The notes under the pieces: generated by a model
What the model saw: only the letters and a program-made list of their open reading frames with translations
What the model was told of the DNA's origin: nothing
Databases searched by the model: none
Made by a program: the position numbers and the translations under genes
Source: Natronomonas sp.
Lineage (GTDB): Archaea; Halobacteriota; Halobacteria; Halobacteriales; Haloarculaceae
Direction: 5' to 3'
Assembly (NCBI GenBank): GCA_007135435.1
Contig: SLIW01000310.1
Location: forward strand, 1-9,382
DNA length: 9,382 nt
Shown here: one piece after another, positions 5,298-9,382 of the stretch
Position numbering within the stretch: the stretch's first letter is position 1
Layout: each line of letters begins with the position of its first letter

Positions 5298-6605
5298 ATG
5301 GCACGGCGATGGTTGCGGGGCTGGCTGCTCGCGGCGCTGGCCTTCGGCGGCGCGTCGTTGATCGTCCCCCTGTACGTCGTCGAGCTCGGCGGGGACGCGT
5401 TCGCCCTCGGGATCCTCTTCGCGACCAGTTCCTTCGTCGGCGTTCCGGGGGCGCTCGTCTTCGGGGGGATGGCGGATCGCACCGGCAAGCGTCGGATCTT
5501 CGTCCTCGCGGCGATGGCGATCACCGTCGTGACCATGCTCGCGATCCCCGCCCTCGAGACCCTGTGGCTGGTGATCGCCGTGCACGCGCTGCTGTGGCTC
5601 GGGTTCGCGGCCGCGATCCCGGTGTTGACGCTGCTGGTCGTCTCGGGGGAGGTGGAATCCGAGTGGAGCGGCCTGATCGCCCGACTCAACAAGTTCCAGG
5701 GGATCGGGTGGGCCCTGGGGCTGTTCGTCGGGTTCCTGGTCATCTCGGCCGGGACGGCCGTCGTCGAGACGATCACGGCACAGCGGATCTTCTTCCTCGT
5801 CTGTGCCGCGAGCGCCGCCGGTGGCTTCCTGATCGCCGCCCGGACCCTGCCGCCGGACCCGAGACCCGGAGCGGAGCCGGAGCCCCGACAGCTCCGCCGG
5901 CGCGTGCGGGCCGCCTCCAGCTTCAACGTCCGGGGAGCGGCGTTCCCGTTCACCCCGAGCAAGTTCGACCCGCGGAAGCTGAACCCACGGCGGTTCGCCG
6001 AACGGTTCTCTCCGACGCTCGCGGTGTACTTCGCCGCCGTCCTCCTCGTGTTCACCGGCTTCGGCACGTTCTTCGCTCCGCTACCGGCCTACCTCGACGG
6101 CGTCGGCCACGGCTCGGGCGAAATATTCGCCCTCTATCTCGTATTGAACGTCGGCGCGGCGGCCTTCTACGGCGGCGCTGTGCAGCTGGTTCGCAGGTAC
6201 GACGTCATGCCCACACACATCGGCGGACTCGTCGCCCGGGGAGGGGCACTGCCGGCCATCGGGGTCGTCGGCGCGGTTGTCGGCGGGACAGCGCTTGGGC
6301 TGGGAGTCACCGGTCTGGTGTTCGTCCTCATCGGGCTCACGTGGGCGGTGATCGTGGTGACCGCCGCGACCCTCGTGACGAAACTCGCACCGGTCAGCAT
6401 TCGTGGCGAGGCACTCGGGATGTACGGCGCGCTGGTCGCCGTCGGCGGGGGCGTCGGTGGCCTGCTCGGTGGCACGCTTGCGTCGCTCGGGTTCACGCTC
6501 ACCTTCGGCGTCGCCGGCGCGTTCGTGCTCGTCGGGGCGGGAATCGTGGCCGGGCTGAACCGGCAGTCGGGTGTCTCGGCGTCCGACGTGGACCCGGTCC
6601 TGTGA
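5298..6605 (+). CDS. Major facilitator superfamily (MFS) transporter, 12 TM
   Basis: The 435-aa protein has twelve predicted membrane helices in two halves of six. The helices are at about residues 9-30, 34-56, 66-85, 89-114, 135-152, 164-181, 240-262, 275-297, 312-331, 337-360, 374-394 and 400-420. Motif A of the MFS (GGMADRTGKRR, 56-66) lies in the loop between TM2 and TM3, as it should. A long, proline- and arginine-rich cytoplasmic loop (about 183-238) joins the halves; it resembles that of drug/sugar efflux-type MFS members. The substrate cannot be inferred. The frame is open to 5109, but the first 63 codons there are Arg-rich and lack protein character, and the TATA box at 5268-5277 lies inside them, so ATG 5298 is chosen. 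The gene is clearly richer in GC than the adjoining intergenic DNA. Confidence 0.92.
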   Translation: MARRWLRGWLLAALAFGGASLIVPLYVVELGGDAFALGILFATSSFVGVPGALVFGGMADRTGKRRIFVLAAMAITVVTMLAIPALETLWLVIAVHALLWLGFAAAIPVLTLLVVSGEVESEWSGLIARLNKFQGIGWALGLFVGFLVISAGTAVVETITAQRIFFLVCAASAAGGFLIAARTLPPDPRPGAEPEPRQLRRRVRAASSFNVRGAAFPFTPSKFDPRKLNPRRFAERFSPTLAVYFAAVLLVFTGFGTFFAPLPAYLDGVGHGSGEIFALYLVLNVGAAAFYGGAVQLVRRYDVMPTHIGGLVARGGALPAIGVVGAVVGGTALGLGVTGLVFVLIGLTWAVIVVTAATLVTKLAPVSIRGEALGMYGALVAVGGGVGGLLGGTLASLGFTLTFGVAGAFVLVGAGIVAGLNRQSGVSASDVDPVL

Positions 6606-7037
6606 GGCGACGAGCGGGTCGATCGGTATGTCCCACGGAGGCCGCTCTATGAATCTCCGAATGAGGGAGGTGCCGGACGGAGGGAACCCCGTGGCGGAGT
6701 CGACGGGCGTCGAGTCCGTCTTCACATTCGACGGTGATCCGGCCGGTCGGCTCCTCCTTCTCGCTCCAGGGAGGGCGGTCATCAACGCCACCTCTGGGGA
6801 TGCCGACGTCGCGGGCGTCCCTTCGATCAGTTCCAGGATCATGAACACCCGCTCGTGGGCGTCAGCCAGTAGCCGAGAACGTCGTCTGCAGCACCGATAC
6901 GAACGACGTTGGCATCCATATCCCGAGACACGTGGATGCAAACGGGGATATCCCGTTTCAGACGGAACGCGCCGCGCGGGGCGGGCCACGACGAAGATTC
7001 TCCAGACCTCCTACACCACGAACGAGACGCCAGTGAA
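6606..7037 (-). pseudogene. Gene-poor stretch with a possible decayed minus-strand gene (about 6650-6970)
   Basis: No intact gene is seen between the MFS stop and the tnpB stop. On the minus strand, three short pieces with haloarchaeal-like composition follow one another in different frames. These are RLKRDIPVCIHVSRDMDANV continuing through RIGAADDVLGYW (about 6967-6866), LADAHERVFMILELIEG (about 6872-6820), and WSEKEEPTGRITVECEDG onward (about 6740-6650). Together they look like one acidic protein broken by at least two frameshifts. I do not recognise the family. The relic lies downstream of the tnpB element's right end, so insertion there may have started its decay. The pieces are short and chance cannot be excluded. 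Confidence 0.27.
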
Positions 7038-8297
7038 CTACCCCACCCTGCTCGCGCTGACGCGCTCGCTGAGGGTGGGGCTTCCTGCTTCCAAGACGCG
7101 CTTTGCAGGAACAACCGCCGTTTCCGCAGGGAGCGCAGTCTCCACAGGCGTTGCTTCGGAGTCTCCCACTCCTAGTTCGGTGAGTCCGCGAAGAAGGATG
7201 TTCCATGCTGCGTTTGCGTCTCTGTCCGCCTCGAAGCCGCACGCCGGACACGAGTGTTCACGCACCCACAGCGGTTTCTCGGTTTCGACACCGCAGTTGG
7301 CACACTCTTTGGTCGTGCCTTCGGGTTCAACCTCCACGAAGTGCGTCCCTTCGCGTTCGCACTTGTGTTCGAGCATACTCGTGAAGGTGTTCCACGCCGC
7401 AGACGCCGTGTTGCGGCTGTTGCGGAGTGATTCCACCATTTCTTTCACGTTGAGGTCTTCGACGGCCACCAGGTCGTACTCCCGAGCGTAGTAGTTCGAG
7501 AGTTTGTGCAGGAAGTCACGCCGCTTGCGCTTGATTTGCAGGTGACAGTCAACGACACGCCGACGTTGTTTCTCCCAGTTGTTCGACTCGTACTCTTTGT
7601 GTGAGAGTTTCCGCTGCTCCCGTTGGAGCCTGTCGCGTTCCTCCGAGAGGTCGAGTGATTCGACCGCCGTGCCATCCGTATCGTGGGCATACTTCAGGAT
7701 ACCCACGTCGATGCCGATCATCTCCTCGGCATCAATGTCATCCAGCGGTGGCTTCGCTGGCGGTTCCACGTCCATTTCGATGCCGAAGATGGCGAACCAC
7801 TCGCCGGTTTTCTCCTTTTTGAGCGTGACTTGCTTGACCGTGGCGTCGCCGGGGAGCGGTCGGTGGAGTTTGATGGGAATGTCCGCGAGTTTCGAGAGTG
7901 ACAACACGGTCTGACCACTCTTTTTGTCGAGTTCGAAGCCAGACTGGTTGTACGTGAAACTGCGAAACTCCCGAGGCGACTTCCATCGAAGTTGCCCGAC
8001 CTTGTAGCCTTGTTCTTTGAGCTTCCCGAGGGCGTTGACGTTGTGTGCAATCCGCATGACGGTGGGCTGAAGCACTTTCGAGTACACGTCGGTCAGGTCG
8101 TCCCACCAGTCTTTGAGGTCGGGAAGCTCGTCTCGGATTTTCCGGACACGCTGTGTGACCGTTCCCATGCTTTCGGGAATCTGGTTGAATCGGTGGAGAG
8201 CGTGATTATAGAGTTGTCTACAGGTATCGCGGTGATAGTCCAGCGCCTCGCACTGGCTCTCTGTTGGCTTGAGACGATACCTGTAGTTGTAGTTCAT
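7038..8297 (-). CDS. tnpB: TnpB, RNA-guided RuvC nuclease of IS1341-type element
   Basis: The 419-aa protein is a full-length TnpB (formerly the OrfB transposase), the ancestor-like relative of Cas12. The N-terminal part (MNYNYRYRLKPTESQCEALD, residues 1-130) is the usual helical/wedge region. The split RuvC centre is intact: D197 in IGIDVGILKYA, E280 in LVAVEDLNV and D360 in ADRDANAAWNIL. A CxxC...CxxC zinc ribbon (C332, C335, C350, C353) sits between the last two. In this family the protein uses the omega RNA made from the element's own 3' end to cut DNA next to a TAM, which promotes element retention. ATG 8297 is three bases after the stop of the DUF2080 gene, so the two are probably coupled in translation. 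The last 14 codons lie inside the right-end hairpin and give a Ser/Arg-rich tail. Confidence 0.96.
   Translation of the reverse strand: MNYNYRYRLKPTESQCEALDYHRDTCRQLYNHALHRFNQIPESMGTVTQRVRKIRDELPDLKDWWDDLTDVYSKVLQPTVMRIAHNVNALGKLKEQGYKVGQLRWKSPREFRSFTYNQSGFELDKKSGQTVLSLSKLADIPIKLHRPLPGDATVKQVTLKKEKTGEWFAIFGIEMDVEPPAKPPLDDIDAEEMIGIDVGILKYAHDTDGTAVESLDLSEERDRLQREQRKLSHKEYESNNWEKQRRRVVDCHLQIKRKRRDFLHKLSNYYAREYDLVAVEDLNVKEMVESLRNSRNTASAAWNTFTSMLEHKCEREGTHFVEVEPEGTTKECANCGVETEKPLWVREHSCPACGFEADRDANAAWNILLRGLTELGVGDSEATPVETALPAETAVVPAKRVLEAGSPTLSERVSASRVG
7041..7080 (-). other. Right-end hairpin of the tnpB element
   Basis: On the minus strand CCCCACCCT and AGGGTGGGG form a perfect 9-bp stem. Inside, two GC pairs, a tandem G-A mismatch and a GCGC stem close a GTCA tetraloop, with a two-base bulge on one side. 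The tnpB stop TAG (7038-7040) follows the hairpin directly. In this family the right end folds so for TnpA recognition and forms the scaffold end of the omega RNA. Confidence 0.85.
7041..7170 (-). ncRNA. Putative omega RNA (sense-overlapping RNA) at the 3' end of tnpB
   Basis: IS1341-type tnpB genes, including haloarchaeal ones, give a separate short sense RNA from the 3' end of the gene through the right end; this is the TnpB guide RNA. The terminal hairpin at 7041-7080 fits its scaffold. Bases below about 7038 would then act as guide. The 5' limit is a guess, since the RNA lies within coding sequence. Confidence 0.5.
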
Positions 8298-8300
8298 CAG

Positions 8301-8441
8301 TTACTCGTCGGGTTCGGACGTTCGGACGATTTTCACGTCTGCGCCACGCCACCGTTTGGGAACGAGGACGTGTGCGCCGTTTCCGGTGGCCTTCACCTCG
8401 CCCTCGATGACTTCGTGGCCTTCGATTTCGTGCCTATCCAT
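8301..8441 (-). CDS. DUF2080 family transposon-associated protein
   Basis: This 46-aa gene starts with ATG at 8441 and ends at TAA 8301-8303, three bases before the tnpB ATG. The sequence includes MDRHEIEGHEVIEGEVKATG, NGAHVLVPKRWRGADVKIV and an acidic end. The pattern GEVK.TG.GAHV.VPKRW.GA.V.V matches the small DUF2080 proteins that precede tnpB in many haloarchaeal IS1341-type elements. The VPKRW.G stretch recalls AbrB/SpoVT-like swapped-hairpin DNA-binding domains, so a role in regulating the element is plausible, but this is inference. The minus-strand sequence before it is AT-rich (CGTATATGTTGAAAC, near 8462-8476) and probably holds the promoter. Confidence 0.88.
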   Translation of the reverse strand: MDRHEIEGHEVIEGEVKATGNGAHVLVPKRWRGADVKIVRTSEPDE

Positions 8442-8528
8442 CACCAATGTTTAGATATTGTTTCAACATATACGTATCGGCTCATGGGCCTGTGGGCCAG
8501 CAAAAGCACCTGCCTGAGAGACGATGAC

Positions 8529-8603
8529 GGCGGTGTATCCCCTCCCTACTGCGCTCCTCGGCCTACGGACTGCGTTGCTCCTTGAGGAAGGGGGCTTACC
8601 GCC
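8529..8603. repeat. Large inverted repeat resembling a second right-end hairpin
   Basis: GGCGGT (8529-8534) pairs perfectly with ACCGCC (8598-8603). Inside it, CCCCTCCCT (8539-8547) pairs with AGGAAGGGG (8585-8593) with one mismatch, leaving a 37-base interior. Read on the minus strand, it opens GGTAAGCCCCCTTCCTCA and closes AGGGAGGGGATAC. That is close to the tnpB right end (GGAAGCCCCACCCTCA ... AGGGTGGGGTAG). It begins seven bases after the zinc-ribbon stop. It may be an orphan right end of another IS1341-type element, an unusual left end of this one, or a terminator for the upstream operon. Confidence 0.6.
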
Positions 8604-8612
8604 TGCATTCAG

Positions 8613-8735
8613 CTAATCGGCCTCGACGTGGACGTTACAGTTGGGGCACCGGTCGCCGCCGTTCGCTCTTCGTAGTTCTGATGTCCGGCCGACCCACGCA
8701 CAATCGGCACAGCGTATCCAGGAGTAGGGCGTCAT
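8613..8735 (-). CDS. 40-aa zinc-ribbon protein
   Basis: The protein is a minimal zinc ribbon, with C9-x2-C12 in WIRCADCAWVG and C30-x2-C33 in DRCPNCNVHVEAD, separated by a short acidic/basic spacer. Such one-domain proteins are common in haloarchaea and are thought to support nucleic-acid or protein contacts; no specific role can be given. ATG 8735 is chosen because the longer open frame upstream loses all protein character and overlaps the HTH gene antiframe. The gene follows the HTH gene by 34 bp on the same strand, so they are probably one operon. A large hairpin begins seven bases after its stop. Confidence 0.72.
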   Translation of the reverse strand: MTPYSWIRCADCAWVGRTSELRRANGGDRCPNCNVHVEAD

Positions 8736-8769
8736 GATTGCTGGAAGGGAGAATCGGTTCGAGGGTTGA

Positions 8770-9382
8770 CTACCGGATGAGGGTCTCCAGAACTTCGCGT
8801 TCCTCGGCTTCGGAGATGTCGTCGGATTCGAAGCAGGCACGTAACACCTTGTGCAGGAGTTCGGGGTCATCGAGTCCCCGATCTCCGGAACCTTGCTCCG
8901 GTGTGGCATCGAGGTGCTGTTCGATGCTCGAGATCCGATCACTGAGGCGGTCCACGTCGGTCGTCGAAGTCTGATCGTTGGTTGCCATGGTGTTCATTTC
9001 CGCTGGTTCTCTCGAAGTGGCGCCGAACAGATCGGCCACGATCTCGTCACGGTTCGTCCATTCGAAGCCCCGGATCGCGTTGACACTTTTGTTCACCGTC
9101 GCCGCGGACACCGCGAGTTGCTCGCCGATTTCACGCTGGGTCGCTCGCGGTCGCTCGTGGATCGCCGTCAGCACCTCGCGCTGCCTGTCGCTGACTGAGG
9201 AGAGGTCGACACGATTATGTCGGTCTGCCGGCTCCGCTACTGATTCGACCGGCTGCTGATCGTCCGCTTCGGTTGGCTCCGGCGATGTGGACGGTTCCTC
9301 AACCGCCGTGGCCGGATCGCCCGTTCCGTTCGACGCCGGGTCGCCGTACTCCTCCAGGACGTTCTCGACGAGATCTACGGTC
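8770..9382 (-). CDS. HTH-domain protein, N-terminus cut by window edge
   Basis: The frame is open from the right window edge to TAG at 8770; 203 residues are visible. After a long acidic, low-complexity Pro/Glu/Ala-rich segment (about 15-55 of the visible part) comes a helix-turn-helix: SVSDRQREVLTAIHERPRAT, then QREIGEQLAVSAATVNKSVN (about residues 63-104). It resembles the winged HTH of MarR- or Lrp-type regulators. Next is an alanine/threonine linker, a probable coiled coil (VDRLSDRISSIEQHLD) and an acidic C-terminal helix bundle (PELLHKVLRACFESDDIS...). I do not recognise the full architecture. The position directly before a zinc-ribbon gene suggests they act together, perhaps in transcription or DNA transactions. 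An internal start near the ATG codons encoding MNTMATND is possible but would lose the HTH. Confidence 0.75.
   Translation of the reverse strand, partial: TVDLVENVLEEYGDPASNGTGDPATAVEEPSTSPEPTEADDQQPVESVAEPADRHNRVDLSSVSDRQREVLTAIHERPRATQREIGEQLAVSAATVNKSVNAIRGFEWTNRDEIVADLFGATSREPAEMNTMATNDQTSTTDVDRLSDRISSIEQHLDATPEQGSGDRGLDDPELLHKVLRACFESDDISEAEEREVLETLIR

Larger units (their letters stand above)
7031..8520 (-). mobile_element. IS200/IS605-superfamily element, IS1341 type (tnpB without tnpA)
   Basis: The element carries an intact tnpB and the small DUF2080 gene but no Y1 transposase tnpA, so it would depend on a tnpA elsewhere. The right end is fixed within a few bases by the 40-bp hairpin at 7041-7080, which overlaps the end of tnpB. 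The left end is uncertain: AT-rich sequence lies before the DUF2080 start (8442-8475), then a weak GGCC-TGTG-GGCC hairpin at 8487-8498 that could be the left-end structure. No target-site duplication is expected for this family, so boundaries cannot be set by direct repeats. Confidence 0.75.

Noticed and set aside
4571..6652. 693-codon plus-strand open frame
   Set aside because: It is the antisense of the second UspA gene followed by an Arg-rich wrong frame of the MFS gene; a high-GC shadow without protein character.
6081..6989. 302-codon minus-strand frame
   Set aside because: Mostly antisense to the MFS gene; only a short piece near 6810-6872 looks protein-like and is treated as part of the relic.
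6571..7491. 306-codon plus-strand open frame
   Set aside because: It crosses the gap and runs antisense to the 3' part of tnpB; Ser/Arg-rich with no motif.
7992..8585. 197-codon plus-strand frame with hydrophobic parts
   Set aside because: Antisense to the 5' part of tnpB and the DUF2080 gene, both clearly real.
1..9382. CRISPR array or cas genes
   Set aside because: No regularly spaced repeats are present; the only direct repeat of note is the two-copy 28-bp tandem at 1037-1092, which has no spacer.

Overview
The window reads as chromosomal DNA from a haloarchaeon (class Halobacteria). The evidence is a high GC content, very acidic predicted proteins, a TrmB-type regulator, a HalOD1-domain gene, two UspA proteins, a DisA_N (DacZ-like) protein and an IS1341-type tnpB element with its companion DUF2080 gene. 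Several genes also have a TATA-like box about 25-30 bp before the start codon and no leader, which is the usual haloarchaeal arrangement.

Left part (1-2600): a TrmB-family regulator enters from the left edge. It converges on a HalOD1-domain gene that is broken by an exact 28-bp tandem duplication. Divergent from that gene, across an intergenic region with a 28-bp imperfect palindrome, lies a DisA_N-domain protein, probably the c-di-AMP synthase DacZ. A doubtful small hydrophobic ORF and a 500-bp stretch without a convincing gene follow.

Middle part (2600-6600): small stress or housekeeping genes, each apparently with its own promoter. They are a glyoxalase/VOC protein (-), a UspA protein (-), a relic of a histidine kinase C-terminus (-), a pyridoxamine-phosphate-oxidase-like flavin/nucleotide-binding protein (+), a second UspA protein (-), and divergently a 12-TM major facilitator transporter (+).

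Right part (6600-9382): a decayed region is followed on the minus strand by an intact RuvC-type TnpB (D197, E280, D360 and a four-cysteine zinc ribbon). Its last codons lie inside a strong right-end hairpin, the expected 3' part of the omega RNA. A 46-aa DUF2080 protein sits directly upstream of tnpB. Upstream of that is a second hairpin that closely resembles the right-end hairpin, possibly an orphan right end. Beyond it are a 40-aa zinc-ribbon protein and an HTH protein that runs off the right edge.

The main points for follow-up are the frameshifting duplication in the HalOD1 gene, the divergent palindrome in front of dacZ, the orphan right-end-like hairpin, and two gene relics. I did not find a clearly new multi-gene system.
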